DNA from: Bacillota bacterium
GTDB lineage: Bacteria > Bacillota > Clostridia > Christensenellales > SZUA-584
NCBI GenBank assembly: GCA_023390815.1
Contig: JAEWCC010000031.1
Coordinates: 1-42,849 of the forward strand
Direction of reading: 5' to 3'
DNA: 42,849 nt
Below, piece by piece: positions 1 through 8,026 of this stretch. The first letter of the stretch is position 1. Every line of letters starts with the position of its first letter. A model generated the notes under the pieces. The model had not been told where the DNA came from and did not search any database. It worked only from the letters and a program-made list of their open reading frames with translations. Made by a program: the position numbers and the translations under genes.

Positions 1-41
1 AAGGCACCGCCGAGACCAACAAGTACCTCGGCATGAAATAG
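1..41 (+). CDS. 3' end of an upstream gene, possibly type II glyceraldehyde-3-phosphate dehydrogenase
   Basis: Reading frame 3 encodes GTAETNKYLGMK followed by TAG at 39-41, nine bases before the next ATG. The stop overlaps the ribosome binding region of the next gene, so the two are co-transcribed. Archaeal-type (type II) GAPDH proteins often end in a similar ETNKxLG-like tail, and the next gene is an archaeal-type PGK, which makes GAPDH a reasonable guess. Twelve residues cannot prove it. Confidence 0.4.
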   Translation, partial: GTAETNKYLGMK

Positions 42-50
42 GGTGAAGCC

Positions 51-1301
51 ATGAAACACGGGATCAACACGATCGACGATTTCGACGTAGCGGGCAAAAC
101 GGTGCTGCTGCGCGTTGATATCAACGAGCCGGTCGACAAGGAAAAGAACAAGCTCAAGGACCTGACGCGCATTGAGGGCTGTATCCCGACGATCAAGGAG
201 TTAAGTGAGAAGAAAGCCAAAGTCGTGATCCTCGCGCATCAGGGCAGCGACATCGAGTACCAGAGCTACTACGACCTCTCGCTGCACGCGGACGTAATTC
301 GAGAGATGACGGGCAAGCCGGTGGAATTCGTGCCGGACGTCTGCGGACCGTACGCGGTAGAGAAAATTAAGGCGATGAAAAGTGGCGATATCATCTTGCT
401 CGACAACGTGCGGTTCATGGCGGAGGAGATGACGCTGTTCGAAACGAAACTCAACCTCACGTTCGAGCAGCAGGCGCAGACGCTGGTGGTACGCAAGCTC
501 GCGCCGCTCGCGGACCTGTACGTCTGTGACGCGTTCGCCGCGGCGCACCGCTCCCAGCCCACGCTCGTGGGCTTTGAGCAGGTGCTGCCCAGCGCGATGG
601 GCAGATTGTTCGAGAAGGAATACACGATCATCAGCGATATCCTCAAAAGCCCGGCAAGGCCGTGCGTATTCGTGCTGGGCGGCGCAAAGATACAGGATGC
701 GTTTCTGATGATGGACAAGGTGCTCAAAGAAGGCACGGCCGACATCGTGCTGACGGGTGGGCTCGTGGCCAACATCGTGATGGTGGCTAAGGATATCGAC
801 ATCGGCAAGGCTTCGGAGGACTTCATCTACAAAAAGAACCTCGGCGAATGCATCGAGACCGCGAGAGAAATTCTCGACGCGTACAGCGACAAAATCATGG
901 TGCCGGAGGATTTCGCGTACGTGGAAGGCGAGCAGCGCAACGAGGTGGGCGTGGGGGACATCCCGCAGGACAAACTGCTGATCGACATCGGCGCAAAAAC
1001 GATATCGCGGTACGAGAAGATCATCCGCGAGGCGGGTACGGTGTTCATCAACGGGCCAATGGGTGTGTTCGAGAAGAAGCCGAGCGAAGCGGGAACGCAG
1101 GCCGTATGGGAAGCTGCGGCGGACACGAAGGGCTTTTCGGTGGTCGGCGGCGGAGACAGCGTCGCGGCGGCAAACCTGTTCGGTGTGAGCGAGCGGATTG
1201 GCTACATCTGCACGGGCGGCGGCGCGCTGGTGCGCTTCCTCTCGGGCGAGGAACTGCCTGTGGTGAGCGCGCTTAAAGGCGCGGCAGGGAAAATGCAATA
1301 A
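51..1301 (+). CDS. pgk: phosphoglycerate kinase, archaeal-type
   Basis: Cytosolic glycolytic enzyme that transfers phosphate between 1,3-bisphosphoglycerate and ADP. The 416-residue protein opens with an N-terminal domain (TVLLRVDINEPVD, residues ~17-29; DNVRFMAEE, ~118-126; AHRSQPTLVGF, ~165-175) and ends with the nucleotide-binding part carrying VGGGDSVAAA (~364-373) and the CTGGGA glycine-rich segment. The variants DINEPVD, LAHQGSD and AHRSQPTLVGFEQVLPSAMGR resemble archaeal PGK more than the usual bacterial enzyme. The start is ATG at 51, with GGGTGA just upstream overlapping the preceding stop. It is followed by a class II aldolase, so this is a glycolysis operon. The function is secure; the archaeal affinity is my reading of motifs, not a tree. 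Confidence 0.93.
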   Translation: MKHGINTIDDFDVAGKTVLLRVDINEPVDKEKNKLKDLTRIEGCIPTIKELSEKKAKVVILAHQGSDIEYQSYYDLSLHADVIREMTGKPVEFVPDVCGPYAVEKIKAMKSGDIILLDNVRFMAEEMTLFETKLNLTFEQQAQTLVVRKLAPLADLYVCDAFAAAHRSQPTLVGFEQVLPSAMGRLFEKEYTIISDILKSPARPCVFVLGGAKIQDAFLMMDKVLKEGTADIVLTGGLVANIVMVAKDIDIGKASEDFIYKKNLGECIETAREILDAYSDKIMVPEDFAYVEGEQRNEVGVGDIPQDKLLIDIGAKTISRYEKIIREAGTVFINGPMGVFEKKPSEAGTQAVWEAAADTKGFSVVGGGDSVAAANLFGVSERIGYICTGGGALVRFLSGEELPVVSALKGAAGKMQ

Positions 1302-1304
1302 ACG

Positions 1305-1326
1305 ACAGGCGCCATCCGGCGCCTGT
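1305..1326 (+). terminator. perfect hairpin between pgk and aldolase (weak terminator or attenuator)
   Basis: A nine-base stem (ACAGGCGCC, 1305-1313) pairs perfectly with 1318-1326 across an ATCC loop. It is followed by TTCAATCTTT, a broken U-run, and 26 bases later by the aldolase start. This probably gives partial termination or mRNA end protection within the operon. Confidence 0.55.
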
Positions 1327-1351
1327 TTCAATCTTTAACTCAGGAGGATTC

Positions 1352-2257
1352 ATGCTTAATACCAGACAAATTGTAGAAGTTGCATGGAAGAACGGGTTTG
1401 TCGTTCCGGCGTTCAACATTCCGTATCTGCCCATGATGAAGGCGGTGGTGCAGGCGGTATGCGACGAACATTCCTTCGCGCTGATCCAGGTTGCGCGGCT
1501 TGAATGGGTCAAGTTCGAATCGCGAAGCGTGGAGGCCGTGCGGGACGAATACCTGCGCTGCGCGGACGAGCGGTATGTGCGGCTGCATCTCGACCATGTT
1601 CCGGTGATCGACGAGGATAACCTCGACGTCGATTACCTGGGCATACTCAATGAGGCCGTAAGCCTCGGCTATCAGTCCCTGATGGTGGATGCCTCCCGTT
1701 TGCCGCTGGAAGGAAATATCGCGGCGACGAAGCAGGCGTGCGATATTGCGCATGCAGCCGGGCTGCCCTGTGAAGCCGAACTGGGCGCGGTACTCGGCCA
1801 TGAATCCGCCGCGCTGCCCCCATACGACGAGCTATTTGAAAGCGGCCGGGGCTTTACGCGCATGGACGAAGCCGCGCGCTTCGTCGCGGAAACCGGATGT
1901 GACTGGCTGTCCGTCGCTATCGGCAACATCCACGGGGCCATCACCAAGGCGGCGCGCGGGCAGAAGAAGCCGCAGGCGAGGCTTGATATTGAACATCTGA
2001 AGAGGCTCAAGGAAGCGACTGGAATCCCGCTCGTGCTTCATGGCGGTTCGGGCATCGGACGGGAATATATACTCGACGCAATTCGAAACGGCATCGCGAA
2101 GATCAACGTGGGTACCGAGATCCGGCAGGCGTACGAGAATGAGATCGATGCGGGCGGGAACCAAAATTCCGCTGAGGAAAAGGTGTACCTCCGGACACGC
2201 GAACTGATTCATGACTTCTTTGGGATCGACGGCACGGCAAGGCATATGAATCCGTAG
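1352..2257 (+). CDS. fba: class II fructose-bisphosphate-type aldolase
   Basis: Zinc-dependent aldolase of the FbaA/KbaY/GatY family that cleaves a ketose (bis)phosphate to dihydroxyacetone phosphate plus an aldehyde. The 301-residue length is typical. Visible motifs are VVPAFNI near the N-terminus, the zinc/catalytic HLDHVP, CEAELGAV, SVAIGNIHG and the phosphate-binding LVLHGGSGI and KINVGTEIR. The start is ATG 1352 with AGGAGG at 1342-1347. It follows archaeal-type pgk in the same direction, so fructose-1,6-bisphosphate is the best guess for substrate; tagatose-1,6-bisphosphate cannot be excluded. A second, different class II aldolase lies at 18525. Confidence 0.87.
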   Translation: MLNTRQIVEVAWKNGFVVPAFNIPYLPMMKAVVQAVCDEHSFALIQVARLEWVKFESRSVEAVRDEYLRCADERYVRLHLDHVPVIDEDNLDVDYLGILNEAVSLGYQSLMVDASRLPLEGNIAATKQACDIAHAAGLPCEAELGAVLGHESAALPPYDELFESGRGFTRMDEAARFVAETGCDWLSVAIGNIHGAITKAARGQKKPQARLDIEHLKRLKEATGIPLVLHGGSGIGREYILDAIRNGIAKINVGTEIRQAYENEIDAGGNQNSAEEKVYLRTRELIHDFFGIDGTARHMNP

Positions 2258-2275
2258 CGATTTGAGTAATACGGG

Positions 2276-2325
2276 AAAAAAGCGGATTACTGTGATGTTG
2301 TCACGGTAAAGATCCGCTTTTTTAT
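2276..2325 (+). terminator. rho-independent terminator after the glycolytic block
   Basis: AAAAAGCGGAT (2276-2286) pairs with ATCCGCTTTTT (2312-2322). The inner part contains a second pairing (GTGATGTTGTCAC), and the structure ends in a T-run. It sits 20 bases after the aldolase stop. Confidence 0.9.
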
Positions 2326-2532
2326 TTACAATAATATCAAAGACAGAGGGGATTTACAGCCTCTGGGGTTCTTATCCATACAAACACCGATTAACGGTTT
2401 CATATAGATTCGAAGGCCCCGAATGGGCCCTGAAAGCGAGCTTTTGGGGCGACCCTGCGGGGCTTTTGATTTGCCTGCTGAATTCAAATGAATTCGTAAA
2501 GCACAACGGGTAAAAAATTGTTGACTTATCGA
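2326..2532. other. gene-free structured stretch before the PadR promoter
   Basis: No convincing reading frame. It holds several short inverted repeats: CAGAGG/CCTCTG (2344-2349 and 2360-2365), GGCCC/GGGCC around 2415-2429, a GC-rich run with GGGGC copies ending in GGGGCTTTTGATTT (2446-2472), and two GAATTC palindromes at 2480 and 2490. This could be a degraded element or a small structured RNA. I recognise no known riboswitch or tRNA. Confidence 0.4.
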
Positions 2533-2560
2533 TTAACATAAGTTAAAAGTAACATATAAT
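2533..2560 (+). promoter_or_regulatory. promoter and candidate autoregulatory operator of the PadR gene
   Basis: -35 TTAACA (2533-2538), 16-base spacer, -10 TATAAT (2555-2560). The inverted repeat TTAAC-ATAA-GTTAA (2533-2546) covers the -35 element, a normal place for a PadR-type repressor to act on its own gene. The predicted start of transcription falls about ten bases before the ATG, which would give a very short leader, so the exact -10 is uncertain. Confidence 0.5.
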
Positions 2561-2576
2561 AAAAGAGGAGAATGAA

Positions 2577-3494
2577 ATGGATATTCAATTTGCTTTGCTG
2601 AGCATGCTGAGCTGCCGCCCGATGACCGGATACGATCTGAAAAAAGCGATGCAGGAATCGGCGTTCATGCACTGGTCGGGCAACAACAACCAGATATACA
2701 AAGCGCTGCTGGCGCTGGAGGATGAAGGTTGGGTCCGGGGCGAAGTTCAGCATCAGGAAGGCGCTCCATCCAAGAAGACATACACGATTACAAAGGAAGG
2801 GGTCGGCGAGCTGAAAAACTGGCTGAAATCCGCTCCGGAGCCGCCCGAGTGCCGCAAGGCATTTTTGATACAGCTGATCTGCGCGGACATACTGGCCCCG
2901 GACGAACTCATGCAGATGATCGGCGGATATGAAAATGAAGTGCGGATGCAGATGGTCATCCAGCAGGAGAAGATACGCCGCGGCGGCAGCTTTGCGGCGC
3001 GAACACCGCGTGAAGCGCTGCTTTGGCAGCTGGCGGATGAAAACGTACTGGTTGCGCTGCGTGCGGAGCTCAATTGGATTGGAGATGCCCGGCAGCGCCT
3101 GTTTGACAGCGGGCTCAATATGGAGGGGATTAAAATGGATTATACGGTCGTTGAAACGGCAAACGGCAGATACGTCGAGCTTTTTTCATCCGAAAAGCCC
3201 GTACAGACTACACAGGACGCCCTGGATCTGGTGGCGCTATGCGGGCAGAATGATGCAAACCGGCTCATGGTTCATGGAGCGGTATTGTCCGAGGAGTTCT
3301 TCCGGCTCAGAACCGGCGTAGCAGGTGAGATCCTGCAAAAGCTTGTGAATTACCATGTCAAAACGGCGGCAGTGCTGACGGACCTCGCTGCAATGCGGGG
3401 TAAGTTCCGGGATATGGCGTCAGAGGCGGGGCGCGGAAGCCACTTCCGCGTTTTCGATAACCGGCAAGAAGCGGAAAGCTGGCTGCTGAAGTGA
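2577..3494 (+). CDS. PadR-family transcriptional regulator fused to a DUF4180 domain
   Basis: DNA-binding repressor-type protein of 305 residues. Residues ~1-80 form the PadR winged helix (LLSMLSCRPMTGYDLKKAM, NNNQIYKALLALEDEGWV, KKTYTITKEG) and ~85-175 the helical dimerisation region. From ~186 (MDYTVVETANGRYVEL) to the C-terminus the sequence matches the DUF4180 family: DALDLVALCGQNDANRLM, LSEEFFRLRTGVAGEILQK, VKTAAVLTDL, SHFRVFDNRQEAESWL. A plain PadR regulator is about 110-180 residues, so the tail is an extra, probably signal-sensing, domain. The start is ATG 2577 behind AGAGGAG. The alpha/beta hydrolase 15 bases downstream is probably its co-transcribed partner. The ligand is unknown. 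Confidence 0.88.
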   Translation: MDIQFALLSMLSCRPMTGYDLKKAMQESAFMHWSGNNNQIYKALLALEDEGWVRGEVQHQEGAPSKKTYTITKEGVGELKNWLKSAPEPPECRKAFLIQLICADILAPDELMQMIGGYENEVRMQMVIQQEKIRRGGSFAARTPREALLWQLADENVLVALRAELNWIGDARQRLFDSGLNMEGIKMDYTVVETANGRYVELFSSEKPVQTTQDALDLVALCGQNDANRLMVHGAVLSEEFFRLRTGVAGEILQKLVNYHVKTAAVLTDLAAMRGKFRDMASEAGRGSHFRVFDNRQEAESWLLK

Positions 3495-3509
3495 AGGGAG
3501 TAATTTGAA

Positions 3510-4352
3510 ATGAAGCAGAAATCGGTATTTAAATCGGAGGAAGGGAAACAGGCGGTACTCGCTGTGTACAGCGAGATATTGAAAAACTGGCCGGTACCCT
3601 ATGAGGCTAAAGAAATCGAAACGCGGCACGGGCGGACGTTCGTGATCGCGTGCGGCGCTGCCGCGCTGCCGCCGTTGTTCCTGATCCACGGCTCCGGTTC
3701 CAATGCGGCGATGTGGATCGGAGATGCAGCGGAGTATAGCCGGTATTTCCGCGTATATGCCGTAGACATTCCGGGTGAAGCGGGCAGAAGCAATGATATC
3801 CGGCTCAATTTTCATACGCATGCGCATGCCGAGTGGCTCTGCGACGTTTTTACTGCCTTGGGTGTCAATCAGGCTTCCATCGTTGGCATATCGCTGGGCG
3901 GATGGTTGGCAGTAAGGTTCGCGTCGGTATATCCGGATATGGTTCGCAAGCTCGCTTTACTGTGCCCGGCGGGCATTGGGCCGCTCAAGACCCCACCAAT
4001 TCTCAGACTGCTAGCCCTGAAAGCGACAGGGCAGCGCGGCACAGAGAAAACGATGGACAAAATCAGCGAAGGCGCGGCAATGCCCGAAGAGGCAGCCTCT
4101 TATATCCGGCTGATCACGCAGAACTTTCATTACTATACAGGTACGGTACCGCGTTTCAGCAACCGGGAGCTGGGGCGCCTGACCATGCCCGCGCTTTTAA
4201 TCTTCGGCGAAAACGACGCCATGCTGAATGCGCAAAAAGCGTTACTACGCACAAAGCGGCGTATACCCGGCATCCAAACGGTTCTGTTGCCGGGCGCAGG
4301 GCATATGCTGATCGACCAGAGGGAGAGAATTATGCCGTTTCTTCTTGGTTGA
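3510..4352 (+). CDS. alpha/beta hydrolase
   Basis: Cytosolic 280-residue serine hydrolase of the alpha/beta fold. The oxyanion-hole motif LIHGSGSN lies at ~58, the nucleophile elbow GISLGG has Ser128, the acid is probably the Asp in FGENDAML (~234), and the catalytic His is in GAGHML (~264). No signal peptide. The start ATG 3510 is preceded by AAGGGAG. It lies 15 bases after the PadR-DUF4180 stop, so it is likely under that regulator. Substrate class (ester, lactone, C-C bond) cannot be told from sequence. A GTTGAC-AATC-GTCAAC hairpin overlaps its stop codon. Confidence 0.82.
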   Translation: MKQKSVFKSEEGKQAVLAVYSEILKNWPVPYEAKEIETRHGRTFVIACGAAALPPLFLIHGSGSNAAMWIGDAAEYSRYFRVYAVDIPGEAGRSNDIRLNFHTHAHAEWLCDVFTALGVNQASIVGISLGGWLAVRFASVYPDMVRKLALLCPAGIGPLKTPPILRLLALKATGQRGTEKTMDKISEGAAMPEEAASYIRLITQNFHYYTGTVPRFSNRELGRLTMPALLIFGENDAMLNAQKALLRTKRRIPGIQTVLLPGAGHMLIDQRERIMPFLLG

Positions 4353-4377
4353 CAATCGTCAACTGGGCATCGTATTG

Positions 4378-4407
4378 CGGTTGCATTTTTTGTGCAACCG
4401 TTTTTAT
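4378..4407 (+). terminator. rho-independent terminator after the hydrolase
   Basis: CGGTTGCA (4378-4385) pairs with TGCAACCG (4393-4400) across a TTTTTTG loop and is followed by TTTTTATTT. It closes the PadR-hydrolase unit just before the tetR promoter. Confidence 0.88.
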
Positions 4408-4436
4408 TTGATAAAAAAAGGGGGGAATGATATACT
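4408..4436 (+). promoter_or_regulatory. promoter of the TetR gene
   Basis: -35 TTGATA (4408-4413), exactly 17 bases, -10 TATACT (4431-4436). It starts right at the end of the preceding terminator and lies 31 bases before the chosen ATG. Confidence 0.7.
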
Positions 4437-4467
4437 CTGCCTAACGAGCATTCGTAAGGAAGCGATT

Positions 4468-5067
4468 ATGGATAAGAAAACACAGATTCTTGAAGCGGCT
4501 TATCAGTTATTTAGCGAAAATGGATACGGATTGTCGATGTCGGAGATTGCGTGGGAGGTGGGAATTAAAACCCCATCGATTTACAGCCATTTTTCAGGCA
4601 AGGATGAGATCGTTGAGCAGACCATCCGAAAAGAGGTCGAGCGGTATTATACTCATCTCGGTAACAGCATGGCAAAGGTGCACAATGGTAAATGTCGGGA
4701 TGCGATGAAACATGTTTATCTTTCCATTTACGAGTATTTTGAGGATATCAACCGTTTGCGTTTCTGGCGGAACATCCCCATGATCCCGAATGAACCGCTC
4801 CGTGAAACATGCAGAGAGCTGATTGAAAAGAATGACCGGTTTTATACCCGGGAGATGCAGCGCTGTTTTGAACGGGGCATTGAAAAGGGCGAGATTCGTG
4901 CGGACGTGAGCGAAGGTTCGTTATATTTGTATCTCGCGATGATACAAGGTGTACTGCACGGCGTACTGCTATATCGGCAAAGCGCTACGCGGGGTGATTA
5001 TATCCTGCGTGTATTTGACGCCTATTGGAACGGCATCAGCGCGACATCCATGGATCAGAATGGGTAA
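4468..5067 (+). CDS. TetR/AcrR-family transcriptional regulator
   Basis: 199-residue dimeric repressor-type regulator. Residues ~1-50 carry the TetR helix-turn-helix (ILEAAYQLFSENGYGLSMSEI, then IKTPSIYSHFSGKDEIVEQTI). The rest is an all-helical ligand/dimerisation domain (FWRNIPMIPNEPLRETCRE, LYLAMIQGVLHGVLLY). An in-frame ATG at 4345 exists, but it overlaps the previous gene and terminator; ATG 4468 has TAAGGA at 4455-4460 and fits the family start, so I chose it. The stop overlaps the start of the UV endonuclease gene, so the two are probably one transcript. The effector is unknown. Confidence 0.87.
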   Translation: MDKKTQILEAAYQLFSENGYGLSMSEIAWEVGIKTPSIYSHFSGKDEIVEQTIRKEVERYYTHLGNSMAKVHNGKCRDAMKHVYLSIYEYFEDINRLRFWRNIPMIPNEPLRETCRELIEKNDRFYTREMQRCFERGIEKGEIRADVSEGSLYLYLAMIQGVLHGVLLYRQSATRGDYILRVFDAYWNGISATSMDQNG

Positions 5068-6343
5068 AAAAATGCGTATTGGATATGCCTGCCTTGCCAT
5101 CGCCGTACCGGGCACCGGCATCAGAAGCTGCACGCTGAAAAATACGGACGAAACGCGGCTTACGGCGCTGATTGAGCAAAACCTGAGATCACTTGAAAAC
5201 ATGATCGATTACAACATCAAAAACGGTATCAAGCTTTTCCGCATTAGTTCCGATCTCATCCCGTTTGGCTCCAGCGTTGCGGCTTCGCTTGCCTGGGAGG
5301 CGTTGTTCCGTGATCGGCTAACGGAGATCGGTGCAAAGATACGTGAGGCGGGCATGCGTGTGTCCATGCATCCCGGACAATATACCGTGCTGAACTCACC
5401 TGACAGTGCGGTGGCACGCAGGGCCGTAGACGACCTGCACTACCATGGCCGTGTGCTCCATAGTTTGGGGCTTAACCCGTCACACAAGATCATACTGCAT
5501 CTGGGCGGTGCCTATGGAGATAAAAAGCAGGCGGTTCTTCGGTTCCGGTCTGGGTGCGGCGAATTGAACCCGGATATCAGGCGGCGGCTCGTACTGGAGA
5601 ACGACGACAGCCTCTATCATATCGCCGATGTGCTGGGCACGGCTGCGGCAGTCGGCTTGCCCGTGGTGTACGATAACTTGCATAATGCGATAAACCCTGC
5701 CGATGCGCAAAAGGCTGATTCATACTGGATCGGGGAATGCGCGCGCACATGGCGTGAAAGCGACGGCGCACAGAAGGTTCACTATTCGCAGCAGCACCCG
5801 GACAGAAAGCCGGGCGCGCACTCGCAAACGGTGATGATCGATACTTTTCTGGATTTTGCCGCGCAGCTTGGGGATTTGAAGCCGGACATCATGCTCGAAG
5901 TCAAGGATAAAAACTTATCGGCAATTAAATGCATGCTTTGCCTTGGGGACCGGGGAGTTGGCGCGCTGGAGAGTGAATGGGTGCGGTACAAATACAGTGT
6001 GCTGGAAAGATCCCCTCTGGCATATCAGGAAATCCGATCATTGCTGCGGGATAAGGGCGGATATCCCGCGATACCATTTTATCGTCTGGTAGAAGAGGCG
6101 CTCCGGCAGCCAGAGGATACCGGCCATGCGGTCGATGCGCTCCAGCATGTATGGGGCTATTTTAAAAATATCGCCACAGAGAAAGAGAGCAGAGACTTCT
6201 TCGAGCACCTTGAGGCATACCGGCAGGGCAATACCACGCTGGATGCATTGAAAAGACAGCTCTGCCGGCTTGCAGAGAAGTATCGGATAGACTACCTGCT
6301 TTGCGCTTATTATTTTTACATGGATAAGTTGGGACTTGCGTAG
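5060..6343 (+). CDS. uvsE: UV DNA damage endonuclease UvsE with C-terminal DUF1722-like domain
   Basis: TIM-barrel endonuclease that nicks DNA 5' of UV photoproducts. 427 residues from ATG 5060 (ATG 5072 gives 423; neither has a strong ribosome site). Metal and active-site motifs are all present: MRIGYACLAIAV, SMHPGQYTVLNSPD (His ~104), IILHLGGAYGDK, LVLENDD, VVYDNLHNA, the Lys/His in KVHYSQQHP and DIMLEVKDK. Bacterial UvsE is usually about 300-320 residues. From ~305 on, this protein carries a helical tail (AYQEIRSLL, AVDALQHVWGYFKNI, YRQGNTTLDALKRQL, YLLCAYYFYM) resembling DUF1722, known from E. coli YbgA beside photolyase. It overlaps the tetR stop by 8 bases. Confidence 0.88.
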   Translation: MGKKMRIGYACLAIAVPGTGIRSCTLKNTDETRLTALIEQNLRSLENMIDYNIKNGIKLFRISSDLIPFGSSVAASLAWEALFRDRLTEIGAKIREAGMRVSMHPGQYTVLNSPDSAVARRAVDDLHYHGRVLHSLGLNPSHKIILHLGGAYGDKKQAVLRFRSGCGELNPDIRRRLVLENDDSLYHIADVLGTAAAVGLPVVYDNLHNAINPADAQKADSYWIGECARTWRESDGAQKVHYSQQHPDRKPGAHSQTVMIDTFLDFAAQLGDLKPDIMLEVKDKNLSAIKCMLCLGDRGVGALESEWVRYKYSVLERSPLAYQEIRSLLRDKGGYPAIPFYRLVEEALRQPEDTGHAVDALQHVWGYFKNIATEKESRDFFEHLEAYRQGNTTLDALKRQLCRLAEKYRIDYLLCAYYFYMDKLGLA

Positions 6344-6424
6344 GGACGCAATTATCGATGTGCCGAACGCCATGGTCATTTTGACGGCAGGATAATCGGG
6401 CGATAATGGAGGCGAAACGCCGGT

Positions 6425-8026
6425 ATGGACAATGAATATGATGTCGTTATAGCAGGTGCAGGACTTGCCGGACTTACGAGCGCAGCGTACCTCTGCCGCT
6501 GTGGATACCGAACGCTGTTATGCGAGAAATCGGAAAAGACGGGCGGGTTGGTCAGTACGTTTTGGCATCGGGGCTTTGCATTCGACGCCGGGATCCATGT
6601 ATTTGAAAACTCCGGTATTCTGCTGCCGATGCTCAAGGATTTCGGCATTGATATCCCTTTCACTCATATCCCTGTATCCATTGGAATCGGAAACGAATGG
6701 GCAAGACTTGAATCCCGTAAGAACCTTCGGGAATACAGATTGATGTTGGGCTCCCTTTTTCCGGGCAGCGAAACCGATATAGAACGAATCACTGGAGAGA
6801 TAGAAAAGATAACGCGGTATATGAGCGCGCTGTATAGCACCGACAATCCGCTGTTTCTGAATAACGAGGCCATTCACGAACGGGAAGGATCGCTTCCGTT
6901 GCTTTTAAAATATCTGGTAAGCGCCCGAAAAGCCGAACGACTGCAGGAGCCGGCCCGCAGCTATCTTCTCCGCTTTACTGAAAACCGGTCCCTGATCGAT
7001 ATGATTGCGCAGTTCCTTTTTACCGATACGCCTGCATATTTTGCGCTGAGCTACTTTGGGCTGTATCTGGACTATTGTTATCCTGCGGGCGGAACGGGAG
7101 TGCTTGCGGAGAGGATGACGGAATATATCCGGGGGAAAGGCGGCGATATTGTCCTGCAGGCGCCTATTTTTGAGGTCGATGCGAAAAGGCGGCAGGTGAC
7201 AACGGCCCGCGGAGAAACGTATCGCTACAAGAAGCTGATATGGGCTGCGGACCAGAAGGCGTTATATTCCGCACTGAAAACGGTCCGCCCGGGAAGGATG
7301 GAAAGACGGCGGGCGTTGGTAGCTAAAAGCAGCGGCAGCGATTCCGTGCTGACCCTGTTTATCGGGGTAGGCCTTGATCCGGGTTATTTTGAAGCGGTCT
7401 GCGGCGCGCACACGTTTTATACACCGGTTAAGCAAGGCCTTTCTTCGCTACCCCGGTGGGAGGATGCTGCGCGCGGCGGCGATGATGCGCTACGCCGCTG
7501 GATTGAATTGTACCTCAAACGAACCACGTATACCATCTCTTGTCCCGCCGTAAGGGACGCCTCCCTGGCACCGGATGGAAAGGCGGGTGTGATCGTCAGC
7601 ACACAATTTGATTACCGGCTGGTGAAGCACATATCCGATGCAGGCTGGTATGACGCATTTAAAGAGACTTGCTCCGCGTGGATACTGGACGCGCTGGACG
7701 CCTCAGTGTTCCCGGGTATACTACACAGCGCAGAATTCACGCTGTGCGCAACGCCACTGACGTTCGAGCGCGAGACAGGCAACGCGCAGGGTACAATTGC
7801 GGGGTGGGCATTCACGAATCATCCCATGCCAGTGGAGAACCGGCTGCATCGGATCACGAGATCGGTAAGGACGCCCATGAGGAATATCTTTCAGTGCGGG
7901 CATTGGACGTTCAGCCCCTCGGGTCTGCCTGTGTCGATTCTGACAGGCAGACTGGCAGCGCGCATAGTGCATAAGCAGTTAAAAGGAAACACCCGTTTAC
8001 GTGGTGGAAACAAAGTGAAGCCCTGA
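6425..8026 (+). CDS. FAD-dependent phytoene desaturase / carotenoid isomerase-like oxidoreductase
   Basis: 533-residue flavoprotein of the CrtI/CrtISO superfamily. The N-terminal dinucleotide-binding motif is YDVVIAGAGLAGLTSAAYL (residues ~5-23), followed by the acidic end of strand 2 (CEKSEKTGG). The middle shows YPAGGTGVLAERMTEYIRGKGG, the usual PxGG substrate-side signature, and the C-terminus IFQCGHWTFSPSGLPVSILTG closes the FAD domain. No carotenoid synthase gene lies nearby, so a carotenoid role is only one option; many such proteins in Clostridia have unknown lipid or quinone-like substrates. GGAGG at 6408-6412 is 12 bases from the ATG, rather far. The stop TGA abuts the stop of the convergent gene. 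Confidence 0.78.
   Translation: MDNEYDVVIAGAGLAGLTSAAYLCRCGYRTLLCEKSEKTGGLVSTFWHRGFAFDAGIHVFENSGILLPMLKDFGIDIPFTHIPVSIGIGNEWARLESRKNLREYRLMLGSLFPGSETDIERITGEIEKITRYMSALYSTDNPLFLNNEAIHEREGSLPLLLKYLVSARKAERLQEPARSYLLRFTENRSLIDMIAQFLFTDTPAYFALSYFGLYLDYCYPAGGTGVLAERMTEYIRGKGGDIVLQAPIFEVDAKRRQVTTARGETYRYKKLIWAADQKALYSALKTVRPGRMERRRALVAKSSGSDSVLTLFIGVGLDPGYFEAVCGAHTFYTPVKQGLSSLPRWEDAARGGDDALRRWIELYLKRTTYTISCPAVRDASLAPDGKAGVIVSTQFDYRLVKHISDAGWYDAFKETCSAWILDALDASVFPGILHSAEFTLCATPLTFERETGNAQGTIAGWAFTNHPMPVENRLHRITRSVRTPMRNIFQCGHWTFSPSGLPVSILTGRLAARIVHKQLKGNTRLRGGNKVKP

Noticed and set aside
201..1331. Long antisense open frame (376 codons) opposite pgk
   Set aside because: It mirrors a well-supported gene, has Arg/His-rich low-complexity content typical of antisense frames in GC-biased genes, and lacks a ribosome site.
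4345..4467. N-terminal extension of the TetR protein from ATG 4345
   Set aside because: It overlaps the upstream gene, terminator and tetR promoter; ATG 4468 has a ribosome site and matches the family.
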